From contig CAJUQS010000114.1 in NCBI GenBank assembly GCA_910588365.1, forward strand, positions 1-30,015: a DNA stretch of 30,015 nt, read 5' to 3'. A program made the translations under genes and the position numbers. Below the pieces are notes generated by a model, which ran no database searches, was not told where the DNA came from, and worked only from the letters and a program-made list of their open reading frames with translations. The stretch comes from an uncultured Oscillospiraceae bacterium (lineage in GTDB: Bacteria; Bacillota; Clostridia; Oscillospirales; Oscillospiraceae). Shown one piece after another: positions 6,677 to 14,755 of this stretch (positions are counted from its first letter, which is position 1; every line of letters begins with the position of its first letter).

Positions 6677-7972
6677 ATGAGCGAAAGTCTGAACGTACTG
6701 CACCGTATTTTGAAAAAAGAGGTCACCCCCGCTCTGGGATGCACCGGCCCCACGGCGGTGTCCTATGTGGCGGCAGAGGCCGCTGCCGCTGTGGGAGGAA
6801 AGCCGCAGAAGATCGCGGTGAAGGTGGACCGCCACATCGGCACAAAAAACAGCGACGTAGGCATTCCGGGTACCCCTGTCGTGGGACTGAAGATGGCCGC
6901 CGCACTGGGCGCCCTGGCGGGCGATGCCGCCGCCGGATTGGAGGTCCTCCACAATGTTACCCCGGAGAGCGAGCGGGAGGCGCTGGCCTTCTCCCAGTCC
7001 GGCAACGTGACCGTGGACGTGGACCTGGAGACCGATATCCTGGGCCTGTTTATGGACTGCACCGTCACAACGGACAAGGGCGTCGGCCGGGCGGTCGTAG
7101 TCAAAACCCACACCAACCTGGTCTACCGGGAGGCCAACGGCCAGGTACAGGTGAACATCCCCTATGACCGCCGCGCCTCTATGAGCGAAGCCCATGATGA
7201 GATGGCAAGCTTCCGTATGGCGGATTTCTACCGGTACGCCACGGAGATGCCCCTGGAGGAGCTTCTGTTCCTGCGGGAGGCCGTGACGATGAACAAGACC
7301 CTGGCGAAGACCATTTTTGACCGCAAGGCCAAGGGCGCCGGATTCGCACTATCCATGATGGGCAGAGCGGACGGCAATCTCATCCGCAAGGCAAAGGCGC
7401 TGACGGCTGCCGGATCGGAGGCGAGGATGGAGGGGTTCTCCCTGCCGGCCATGAGCTGCGCCACCAGCGGCAACGTGGGGCTGACCGCCTCCCTGCCACT
7501 GATCAGTATGGCGGAGGACCTGGGCTCCAGCGAGGAGCAGCTGCTCCGGGCCCTGGCGCTCAGCTTCCTGACCACTATCTGCGTGAAAAACCGCATTGGG
7601 CGGGTATCTTCCATGTGTGCCTGCGTCACAGCGGCCTCCCAGGGCATCGCGGCGGGTGCATCCCTGCTGCTGGGCGGCGATTTGGATTGTATCAATCGGG
7701 CGGTCAATAATACGGTTGTGAACATCTTTGGCGTGGTCTGCGATGGTGCGCGCCTTGCCTGCGCACTGAAGCTGTCTTCCGCCGCCGGCGTGGCGATTGA
7801 GTGCGCCATGATGGCGAAGGATGGTGTAATGACCCCGGCCAACGAGGGAATTGTCGCCGGAAACGCCGATCAGACGCTGGACTTTATGGGCGATTTCGCC
7901 CAGCATGGCATGGCCGGCTCCGACCTGGCCTTGTGTAAGGCACTGTATAAGAAGCAGAACGAACGGTGCTGA
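6677..7972 (+). CDS. cyuA: CyuA-like L-cysteine desulfidase / serine dehydratase alpha family
   Basis: Cytoplasmic Fe-S lyase (431 aa) of the UPF0597/CdsB family. Characterised members split L-cysteine into pyruvate, ammonia and sulfide, using a [4Fe-4S] cluster instead of PLP. The family's N-terminal signature is seen as TPALGCTGPTAV with C22; further conserved-type cysteines are C261 (SCATSGNVGL), C302, C314 and C316 (CVKNRIGRVSSMCAC). The length is normal for the family. The start is the ATG at 6677, 6 nt after GGGAGGA. It is the first gene of a co-directional set with a TRAP transporter, an OCD-family enzyme and a second Fe-S dehydratase, and it ends 48 nt before the TRAP small permease gene. 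The neighbours suggest that its natural substrate might be another beta-substituted amino acid rather than cysteine. Family call firm; substrate open. Confidence 0.85.
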   Translation: MSESLNVLHRILKKEVTPALGCTGPTAVSYVAAEAAAAVGGKPQKIAVKVDRHIGTKNSDVGIPGTPVVGLKMAAALGALAGDAAAGLEVLHNVTPESEREALAFSQSGNVTVDVDLETDILGLFMDCTVTTDKGVGRAVVVKTHTNLVYREANGQVQVNIPYDRRASMSEAHDEMASFRMADFYRYATEMPLEELLFLREAVTMNKTLAKTIFDRKAKGAGFALSMMGRADGNLIRKAKALTAAGSEARMEGFSLPAMSCATSGNVGLTASLPLISMAEDLGSSEEQLLRALALSFLTTICVKNRIGRVSSMCACVTAASQGIAAGASLLLGGDLDCINRAVNNTVVNIFGVVCDGARLACALKLSSAAGVAIECAMMAKDGVMTPANEGIVAGNADQTLDFMGDFAQHGMAGSDLALCKALYKKQNERC

Positions 7973-8020
7973 GGAAGTCCAGATAGAATATCTGTTCAGG
8001 AAAGAGAAAGGAGGCCCTCT

Positions 8021-8572
8021 GTGGAATACTGCGAGCAAATCAAAAACAAGCCATTCCGGGCGATCTACCGGGGAATTATCACCGTACAGCGCGTCATCTG
8101 CTATATCTGCGCCATTGCGCTGCCCCTGATTATCACCTATCAGGTTGTGCTGCGCTATGTTTTGAAGGCCCCGCTGATGGGAATCGAGGAGCTGATGACC
8201 TTCTTTATCATCTGGCTGTATATGATGGGCGGGTCCGTGGCATCGGAGCAGCGCACCCATATTGAGTGCGGCATCCTGACGCTCTATATCAAGAAAGAGA
8301 AGACGATGGCGATTTTCCTGTGCTTCAAAAACATTTTCTCAATGGTTGTGTGCATCTGGCTGACCCGGTGGGCCTACTGGTACTTTGATTATTCCCTGAA
8401 GCTCTGGAAGACCAGCGATATCTTGAAAATCCCCATGTTCCTGGGTGAAAGTGCCATGTTTATCGGGCTGGTATTCATGCTCTTTTTCGGTGTGCTGGAG
8501 ATGATTGACGCCTTTAAAAATGCCGCGAGGATTTTTGGCGGAAACACGACTGAGGAGGTGGACAAGGAATGA
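8021..8572 (+). CDS. TRAP transporter small permease (DctQ family)
   Basis: Small membrane subunit (183 aa) of a tripartite ATP-independent periplasmic transporter. Four hydrophobic segments are visible (about residues 27-49, 58-78, 95-120 and 140-165). The typical DctQ stretch follows the first helix: VVLRYVLKAPLMGIEELMTF, with the conserved Arg and the Glu pair before a Trp-containing helix. The start is a GTG at 8021 with AAAGGAGG 6 nt upstream. Its stop overlaps the start of the large permease gene by 4 nt (ATGA, 8569-8572), as is usual for TRAP QM pairs. It stabilises the large permease. Substrates of the family are carboxylates, often organic or amino acids. Confidence 0.9.
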   Translation: MEYCEQIKNKPFRAIYRGIITVQRVICYICAIALPLIITYQVVLRYVLKAPLMGIEELMTFFIIWLYMMGGSVASEQRTHIECGILTLYIKKEKTMAIFLCFKNIFSMVVCIWLTRWAYWYFDYSLKLWKTSDILKIPMFLGESAMFIGLVFMLFFGVLEMIDAFKNAARIFGGNTTEEVDKE

Positions 8573-9876
8573 GTACGTTAGCTCTGGTCGGAATTGACAT
8601 TATCCTTTTGATTGTCCTGCTGATGCTGAGCATCCCGCTCCCCTACTGCTTTGGCGGTGCGCTGATGTTCATGGCCGTCTTCGGCAATGTGTCCATGAAA
8701 AGCATGATGCTTTGGGCATATTCCCAGTCCATCGGCACGGTACTGCTGGCAAGCCCGCTGTTCATCCTGGCGGGAACCTTCATGGGCGGCAGCGGTGTGG
8801 CAAAACGGCTGTTGGATCTATGCGACGCCTTTATCGGACGAATCAAAGGCGGCTTGGGGATTGTCAGTGTCGTGGTGTGCGCGATAATCGGCGCCATCTC
8901 CGGCTCCGGCTTCACCGGCGTGGCCGCCACCGGCCCCATTATGATTCCCCGCATGGTAGAGCAGGGGTATCCCCGGGGCTTCGCCACCGCCCTGGTCACG
9001 GTTTCCTCCGTACTGGGCCTGCTGATCCCTCCAAGTGCCATCATGATCATTTATGGCTGGATCACGGAGACCTCTATTCTGGCCTGCTTCCTGTCCACTG
9101 TAGGGCCGGGCCTGCTGGTGATGCTTCTGTTCTGTATCATCAATATGCTCGAGTGCAGGAAGTTTGATCTGGTCCTGATGCCCCCTATTCCGATGAAGGA
9201 AAAACTGCAGATGACCGGCTCCCGCACCTTGGTTGCCATCCCCGCCCTGCTCATGCCCGTTATCATCCTGGGCGGTATCTACGGCGGCGTGTTCACCCCG
9301 ACCGAGGCCGCGGCGGTAGCTGCCATTTACAGTATCCCCGTGGGTCTCTGGATTTACAAGGCCATGAAGCTCAAGGATATCAAGCAGATGCTCTTTGATT
9401 CCATCAATTCTATCGGCAGCATCATGGTCATGATTATCTTCTGTCTCATGCTCAGCCAGACCTTAACCATGCTCCAGGTGCCTCAGGCTCTCATTGAAAT
9501 CATGTTCAGCATTACCCAGAACAAAGTTATCATCCTGATCCTGATGAACATTTTCCTGTTTGTGGTTGGGATGATCGTCAATGACTCCACTGGTATGCTG
9601 CTGTGCGCGCCGCTGCTGCTGCCCCTGGTGAAAGAGCTGGGCATCTCCCCGGTCCATTTTGCAGCCATTATGGGCGTCAACCTGGCCATGGGCGGCGTAA
9701 CGCCCCCCTATGCCAGCATCCTCTATCTGGGTATGCGCATCGGCAAGTGCGAGTTCAGCGAGATCTTTGGGCCCACCATGAAGCTGCTGGTGTTCGGGTA
9801 CATTCCAGTGGTTTTCCTGACAACCTTCTGGCCGGATCTGTCCCTGTTCCTGCCTCGTCTGTTCGGATTTGTGTAA
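8569..9876 (+). CDS. TRAP transporter large permease (DctM family)
   Basis: Large membrane subunit (435 aa) that carries the sodium-coupled transport path of the TRAP system. It is hydrophobic throughout, with about 11-12 membrane segments. Family signatures: SPLFILAGTFMGGSGVAKRLLD early, AIIGAISGSGFTGVAATGPIMIP in the first hairpin-loop region, GGVFTPTEAAAVAAIYS in the middle, and MGGVTPPYAS in the second repeat. The length is typical. It is translationally coupled to the small permease by a 4-nt overlap. The next gene, 65 nt downstream, is not the binding protein but an OCD-family enzyme, so the transporter genes are interrupted by a putative catabolic enzyme for the transported compound. 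Confidence 0.93.
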   Translation: MSTLALVGIDIILLIVLLMLSIPLPYCFGGALMFMAVFGNVSMKSMMLWAYSQSIGTVLLASPLFILAGTFMGGSGVAKRLLDLCDAFIGRIKGGLGIVSVVVCAIIGAISGSGFTGVAATGPIMIPRMVEQGYPRGFATALVTVSSVLGLLIPPSAIMIIYGWITETSILACFLSTVGPGLLVMLLFCIINMLECRKFDLVLMPPIPMKEKLQMTGSRTLVAIPALLMPVIILGGIYGGVFTPTEAAAVAAIYSIPVGLWIYKAMKLKDIKQMLFDSINSIGSIMVMIIFCLMLSQTLTMLQVPQALIEIMFSITQNKVIILILMNIFLFVVGMIVNDSTGMLLCAPLLLPLVKELGISPVHFAAIMGVNLAMGGVTPPYASILYLGMRIGKCEFSEIFGPTMKLLVFGYIPVVFLTTFWPDLSLFLPRLFGFV

Positions 9877-9941
9877 CCTGTCCACGGGATAGCGGGATTT
9901 TTATTTTCAACCATTATTTTAATTTGAGAGGAGTTTGCAGC

Positions 9942-10943
9942 ATGACAAAAGTATTCACCATTGATGAGCTGAAGAGCGTCATCAACATGAAGGACGCGGT
10001 GGAATCCGTCGACCGCACCTTCAAGGGCTTTGGGGAGGGGACCGTCATCAACCCCACCAAGGTAACGCTGGATCTGGGCGAGTCAGCCCCCTATCCCCCC
10101 TACGATGGCTTCTTCAACGCCATGCCAGCCTACATCGGATACCAGGACAGCGCCGGTATCAAGTGGGTGGGCGGCATTCTGGGTGAGCGCCAGAAGGCCG
10201 GACTGCCGTTCATCAGCGGAATGATCCTGCTGGCCAATCCCCGCCTTGGCACATTCAAGGCCGTGATGGACGGCGCGTACATCACAAACCTTCGCACAGG
10301 CGCGCAGACCGCGATTGCCCTCAAGTACCTGTTCAAGGGCCGCAAGAGTCTCAATATCGGCCTCTACGGCGCCGGGATGCAGGGCCACACCCAGACAGAG
10401 GCGATCTCTGAGGTGTTCGGCATTGACAAGCTGTATGTCTACGACGTGTACCGCCCCGCCGCCGACAAGTTCAAGGAGGATCTGGCCTCCACGGTCACCG
10501 GTGAGATTATCGTCTGCGACGACCCCAAAACCCCCACCGAGGATGTGGACGCGATTATCACCGTTACCCAGGCCCGGGACAGTTTCCTGAAGGCACAGTG
10601 GATCAATCCCGGAACAGTTGTATTCCCTATGGGTTCCTATAAGGAGACGGAGGACGAGGTGATCCTGCAATCCGATGCCATCGTGGTGGACCACGTCGGG
10701 CAGGCGCTCCACCGCGGCGCGCTCAAGAGCCTGGCCGATGCGGGCAAGCTCACGCCCGAGAGCATCACCACGACCATTGGCGAACTGGCCGTTGGCGCCT
10801 TCGATCTCGGTGATATCTCCCAGAAGCGCATCCTCTGCCTGCCCATCGGCACCGGCGCACTGGACGTGGCACTGGCGGGCATCGCCTATGACCGTATGGT
10901 AGAGAAGGGAATGGGGGTTAATCTCGACATTACCGGCGAATAA
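9942..10943 (+). CDS. Ornithine cyclodeaminase / mu-crystallin family enzyme
   Basis: NAD(P)-dependent oxidoreductase (333 aa) of the OCD/mu-crystallin family. Members include ornithine cyclodeaminase, alanine dehydrogenase, Delta1-pyrroline-2-carboxylate and ketimine reductases, and enzymes acting on 2,3-diaminopropionate-type substrates. Visible features: a substrate-side lysine in GIKWVGG, an arginine in LRTGAQTA, and the Rossmann motif GLYGAGMQG at about residues 140-148. A C-terminal helix region (IGTGALDVALAGIAYD) completes the fold. The start is the ATG at 9942, behind GAGAGGAG. It sits between the TRAP permease and TRAP binding-protein genes, which ties its substrate to the transported compound. 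The catalytic-loop sequence (PMGSYKETEDEV) differs from the classic ornithine cyclodeaminase version as I remember it, so I do not assign ornithine. Family firm; reaction unknown. Confidence 0.85.
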   Translation: MTKVFTIDELKSVINMKDAVESVDRTFKGFGEGTVINPTKVTLDLGESAPYPPYDGFFNAMPAYIGYQDSAGIKWVGGILGERQKAGLPFISGMILLANPRLGTFKAVMDGAYITNLRTGAQTAIALKYLFKGRKSLNIGLYGAGMQGHTQTEAISEVFGIDKLYVYDVYRPAADKFKEDLASTVTGEIIVCDDPKTPTEDVDAIITVTQARDSFLKAQWINPGTVVFPMGSYKETEDEVILQSDAIVVDHVGQALHRGALKSLADAGKLTPESITTTIGELAVGAFDLGDISQKRILCLPIGTGALDVALAGIAYDRMVEKGMGVNLDITGE

Positions 10944-10994
10944 TTGCTGGTATACCGCTTCATCCAGCCTGTCTTGAAGTTAAAGGAGGAAATT

Positions 10995-12056
10995 ATGAAA
11001 AAATTCTTGGCTTTTGTACTTGCTCTGGCCATGGTGATGGCACTGGCCGCCTGCGGCGGAAACAACAAGAATACCGGCGGCAGCACCCCCGGCGGCAACG
11101 CCGGAAACGACACCGGCGGCGGCAGTGATGAAACCGTCACGCTGACCCTGGCACACATCCGCCCCGTAGACTCCCCCTCTGACGTCGCAATCCGGGCCTT
11201 TGCCGAGGAGGCCACAGAGCTCTCCGGCGGCAGCATCCAGTTCGAGATCTACCCCGCCAGCCAGCTGGGCGACTACACCGTGGTGCAGGAACGCGTGAGC
11301 ATCGGCGACGTGGATATGCAGATTGCCTCCCTGGGATCCAACATGGACGAGTTTTTCGCCATGTCCAACGCCGCCTACCTCTGTGCCACCTGGGATGAGG
11401 CCCGCACCGTGTTTGCCGAGGACGGTCCAATGGTCTCCCTCTACGCGGAGAAGCTGGCCAACTACAACATGACCTACCTGGCCAACTACCCCCTGTATTT
11501 CGGCGGCATCAGCCTGAACGTGGACGCTGTCGACCCCACCAATCCCAACGCCAAGTCCGGTATCAAAATCCGCGTACCCTCCATGACCACCTTTGAGAAG
11601 ACGGCCACCACGCTGGGCTACCTGGCCACCCCCCTGCCCTCCTCCGAGATGTTCACCGCGGTGCAGACCCACGTGGTGGACGGCGCCATCGGGGCGGGCG
11701 CAGAGATGTATTATGGCAACCTGTCCGGTCTGAACAAGTACTATCTGCCCATCAACGACCACTTTGAGTGCTGGTGGATGTATATCAATACCGACCGGTG
11801 GAACAGCCTCTCCGACAACCAGCGCAGCGCCCTCCAGACAGCTGCCCAGCACATGAGCGAGGCGCGCTGGGAGATCGCCGAGGAGGAGACAAAGGAGTAC
11901 GAGCAGAAGCTGGCCGACAGCGGCTGCGTGGTGGTGGAGTACACCGATGAGCAGCTGGAGGAGTTTGCCGGCGTTGTGCGGGAAGCCGTATGGCCTGTCA
12001 TCGCCGAGGAGTACGGCGCGGAGAACTTTGAGGCTGTAACCGGCAGCATCCAATAA
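10995..12056 (+). CDS. TRAP transporter substrate-binding lipoprotein (DctP family)
   Basis: Extracytoplasmic solute receptor (353 aa). It has a lysine start, a hydrophobic run and a lipobox (MALAACGG), then a Gly/Asn/Thr-rich linker (about residues 22-45), so it is a membrane-anchored lipoprotein, as expected in a Gram-positive. The DctP fold follows: TLTLAHIRPVDSPSDVAIRAF, then FEIYPASQLGDYTVVQERVSIGDVDM, and a mid-protein region with IKIRVPSM, where the conserved arginine of TRAP receptors normally binds the substrate carboxylate. The start is the ATG at 10995, behind AAAGGAGGA. Together with the DctQ and DctM genes upstream it completes a full TRAP system. The substrate cannot be read from sequence, but should be a carboxylate. 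Confidence 0.92.
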   Translation: MKKFLAFVLALAMVMALAACGGNNKNTGGSTPGGNAGNDTGGGSDETVTLTLAHIRPVDSPSDVAIRAFAEEATELSGGSIQFEIYPASQLGDYTVVQERVSIGDVDMQIASLGSNMDEFFAMSNAAYLCATWDEARTVFAEDGPMVSLYAEKLANYNMTYLANYPLYFGGISLNVDAVDPTNPNAKSGIKIRVPSMTTFEKTATTLGYLATPLPSSEMFTAVQTHVVDGAIGAGAEMYYGNLSGLNKYYLPINDHFECWWMYINTDRWNSLSDNQRSALQTAAQHMSEARWEIAEEETKEYEQKLADSGCVVVEYTDEQLEEFAGVVREAVWPVIAEEYGAENFEAVTGSIQ

Positions 12057-12090
12057 CACGGTTTAAAAAATTGACAAAAGGGCACAAAGG

Positions 12091-12120
12091 GGGGCCGCAC
12101 CGCTAAACTGTGCGGTCCCC
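12091..12120 (+). terminator. GC-rich hairpin after the TRAP binding-protein gene
   Basis: GGGGCCGCAC (12091-12100) pairs with GTGCGGTCCCC (12110-12120) around a 9-nt loop. There is no good T-run on the plus strand (CTTGCATCTC follows), so it is more likely a partial terminator or a 3'-end stabiliser that tunes expression of the DMT and dehydratase genes downstream. Confidence 0.45.
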
Positions 12121-12156
12121 CTTGCATCTCCATACTGCCCTTGCGAGGTGGAAAAG

Positions 12157-13029
12157 ATGAGCCAGCGTACAAAAGGGATCTGCTTTATGCTCTGCTCAGC
12201 CCTCTGTTTTTCAATTATGAACGCCTTCGTCCGTCTGTCGGGGGACATTCCGTCCATGCAGAAGATGTTCTTTCGGAATCTGATTTCCTTGATGGCGGCA
12301 CTATTCCTCATCCAGCGTGAAAAAATACCGATCCGTGTCCCACGCTCTCAGTGGAAACACCTGTTTTCCAGAAGCTTCTTTGGGACCGTAGGCGTCTTTT
12401 GTAATTTTTATGCGGTGGACCATATGCTTCTCTCAGACGCAACGATGCTCAACAAGATGTCCCCCTTTTTCGCGATGCTGTTCTCTGCCTGGCTGCTGCG
12501 CGAGGGGGCGACTGCGGTACAGGTGCTCCTATCCTGCGCGGCTCTTGGGGGGTGCGTCTTTATTTTAAAGCCAACGGTATCCGGGATGATTTCGCCATCG
12601 GCTCTGGTTGCCCTGCTGGGAGGGCTGACCGCCGGCCTGGCGTACACAGAGGTCCGGATTCTGGGCGTGTCCAAGGTGAACAAGGATCTGATTATTTTGT
12701 TTTTTTCCCTGTTCTCCTGTCTGGCCGCCCTTCCGTTCCTTGTTTTTGGCTATACGCCTATGACGCCTGGACAGTTGGTGTTTCTGCTGCTGGCGGGTAC
12801 CGCGGCCACGGGCGGCCAGTTCTGTATCACATCGGCATACTGCTGTGCTCCTGCCTCCGAGGTGGCAGTCTATGACTACTCACAAATTCTTTTCGCGGCA
12901 GTACTGGGATATGTTATCTTCCATCAAATCCCCGATATGCTCAGTGTAACCGGCTATGTAATCATCTGCGCCGCAGCTGCTGCCATGACGTTATATAACA
13001 ACCGCCTCTGCGGTACCCGAAGCGCTTGA
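12157..13029 (+). CDS. EamA/DMT-superfamily transporter
   Basis: Integral membrane protein (290 aa) of the drug/metabolite transporter superfamily, with two EamA repeats and about ten hydrophobic segments. The first repeat begins MSQRTKGICFMLCSALCFSI; the first-repeat end shows the typical DATMLNKMSPFFAMLFSAWLL. The second repeat spans roughly residues 150-285. Related proteins export amino acids or metabolites. The start is the ATG at 12157, with GAGGTG 6 nt upstream; an in-frame GTG at 12148 lies inside that binding site. It lies between the TRAP binding-protein gene and the serine dehydratase gene in the same direction, suggesting it exports a product or overflow amino acid of the pathway. 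The family is secure; direction and substrate are inferred. Confidence 0.85.
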   Translation: MSQRTKGICFMLCSALCFSIMNAFVRLSGDIPSMQKMFFRNLISLMAALFLIQREKIPIRVPRSQWKHLFSRSFFGTVGVFCNFYAVDHMLLSDATMLNKMSPFFAMLFSAWLLREGATAVQVLLSCAALGGCVFILKPTVSGMISPSALVALLGGLTAGLAYTEVRILGVSKVNKDLIILFFSLFSCLAALPFLVFGYTPMTPGQLVFLLLAGTAATGGQFCITSAYCCAPASEVAVYDYSQILFAAVLGYVIFHQIPDMLSVTGYVIICAAAAAMTLYNNRLCGTRSA

Positions 13030-13090
13030 CCACCTTTGGTACACAGACGCATAGAAATCCCATCAATTTTAGTATTAGGAGAATCCAAAT

Positions 13091-14629
13091 ATGGGAATCA
13101 GCGTATTTGAAATCATCGGCCCGATTATGATCGGGCCCTCCAGCTCCCATACCGCTGGTATGGCACGCATCGGTATGATGGCCTGTCGGATCGCGGGGGA
13201 CAAGGCCGCTTCCATTCACCTGGCGTTAAGTCCCAAGATGCGTACCACCTATGCCGGCCACCGGTCGGACGCCGCCCTGATCGGCGGAGCCATGGGCCTG
13301 CGCGAGAGCGACCCGGAAATCCGCGAGGCTGTCGCGCTTGCCCGAAACCGCGGAATCGAGACTGCGGTGAGCTTCCTGCCGGACGGCCTCTATCCACAGA
13401 ATACCGCGTTAATAACGGTGACAGATCGCGGAGGGCGGGCTACAAAAGTATTGGGCACCTCTGTTGGCGGGGGAAGCATCGTCATTTCTGCCGTGGATGA
13501 TGTGCAAATGAATATCCGCCCGGACGCCTACCACCTGATTGCCTGGAGCGGCGGTCCGCTGCCGGAAAACCTGGGGAAAGGGGCCTCGGTCCAGAGCGGA
13601 CAGAACGGCCGTGAGACCGTTACCTGTTTCACTTTCACCACCATGCCCTCTCGGGAGAGGTGTGAAGCGCTGAGAAGTGCCGTGGGTGTACACAGGATGA
13701 GCGTTGTAGAGCCGGTGCTGGAATATGGCGTGAGCCTGCCGTCCGAAAAGCGGTATGCCTCCTGTGAAGAAGTATGCAGGGCTGCCGCCGAAAACCGTAT
13801 GAGTGTGGCAGAGGTATCCGTGGAATATGAAGCGGCCCGATCGGGCCGCTCCAAGGAGGCCGTCCGGCAGCAGATGCACAGGCACTTCGAGCAAATCAGG
13901 AAATCTGTTCGGGAGGGGGAAAAGGGCAGTCAGATGCTCTACGGCCTTACCTCCGGCAGGGATGGCCCCCGTATGCTGCGGGCAATCCAGGAGGGCCGGA
14001 CAGTTTCCGGCGGGATCATTCCACTGGCAGCAGCAAGGGCTGTGGGCGTAATGGAATATAACGGCGCTATGGGCTGCATTGTGGCCGCGCCCACCGCCGG
14101 CTCCTCAGGTATTATCCCTGGTTCAATGACGGCGGTGCAGGATCAATTTGGATTCCGGGACGAAGATATAGTCGACGCCTTGTTCGTTTCCGCGCTGGCT
14201 GGTGTGGTTATGGCTGAAAGGGAAGTCTCCTTTTCCGGTTCGGTCGGCGGCTGTCAGGGCGAGGTCGGGGTATCCAGTGCCATCACCGCCGCAGGGCTAA
14301 CCAGCCTCTTTACCAGGGAGCCCGAGGCAATCTTCCACGCAATGGCTATGAGCCTTAAGAATCTGCTGGGCCTGGTGTGCGACCCAATCGCGGGACCGAT
14401 TGAGGTCCCCTGTATTAAGCGCAACGCAGTAGGCGTCGCCAACGCTTTTACTGCCGCAGACATGGCACTATCCGGCATCCGGAGCTACATCCCGCCTGAC
14501 GAGGTTATCGACGCCCTGGTGGATACGGAGCGAAGGCTTCCACAGGAGCTGAAATGTGCAACCGTAGGGGGATTGGCCTGTACCGCAACGGCGTGCCGTC
14601 TGCGAAAGCAGCTGGAATCTGGAATATAG
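13091..14629 (+). CDS. sdaAB: Fe-S-dependent L-serine dehydratase, fused beta-alpha
   Basis: Cytoplasmic L-serine ammonia-lyase (512 aa): L-serine to pyruvate and ammonia, using a [4Fe-4S] cluster. The beta domain comes first (GPIMIGPSSSHTAGMARIG at the N-terminus, then an ACT-like part to about residue 215). The alpha catalytic domain follows (about 265-512, with CIVAAPTAGSSGIIPG). Cysteines C388 (GGCQGEVG), C430 (LVCDPIAG) and C441 (EVPCIKRN) have the same spacing, 42 then 11, that I recall for the cluster ligands of the structurally known Legionella enzyme. Most clostridial enzymes are two separate subunits; this one is a single chain like the gammaproteobacterial type. The start is the ATG at 13091, behind AGGAG. 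With the CyuA-like lyase it gives the operon two Fe-S ammonia-lyases. It could act on a serine-like pathway intermediate. Confidence 0.9.
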   Translation: MGISVFEIIGPIMIGPSSSHTAGMARIGMMACRIAGDKAASIHLALSPKMRTTYAGHRSDAALIGGAMGLRESDPEIREAVALARNRGIETAVSFLPDGLYPQNTALITVTDRGGRATKVLGTSVGGGSIVISAVDDVQMNIRPDAYHLIAWSGGPLPENLGKGASVQSGQNGRETVTCFTFTTMPSRERCEALRSAVGVHRMSVVEPVLEYGVSLPSEKRYASCEEVCRAAAENRMSVAEVSVEYEAARSGRSKEAVRQQMHRHFEQIRKSVREGEKGSQMLYGLTSGRDGPRMLRAIQEGRTVSGGIIPLAAARAVGVMEYNGAMGCIVAAPTAGSSGIIPGSMTAVQDQFGFRDEDIVDALFVSALAGVVMAEREVSFSGSVGGCQGEVGVSSAITAAGLTSLFTREPEAIFHAMAMSLKNLLGLVCDPIAGPIEVPCIKRNAVGVANAFTAADMALSGIRSYIPPDEVIDALVDTERRLPQELKCATVGGLACTATACRLRKQLESGI

Positions 14630-14693
14630 CGCGGCTTGTCTGAAAAATGCCTCTACGCCCAAATGCCGTATAAAGAAAGCGTCGGATAACCAT

Positions 14694-14722
14694 TTGCTTT
14701 TTCCACCTGATAGTGCTATAAT
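14694..14722 (+). promoter_or_regulatory. SigmaA-type promoter of the GntR regulator
   Basis: TTGCTT (14694-14699), a 17-nt spacer and TATAAT (14717-14722) lie about 34 nt upstream of the regulator start. The regulator therefore has its own transcription start in addition to any read-through from the dehydratase gene. Confidence 0.75.
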
Positions 14723-14755
14723 GTTTTGTAATTAAAGAGGGTGGAGGGACAGGTA

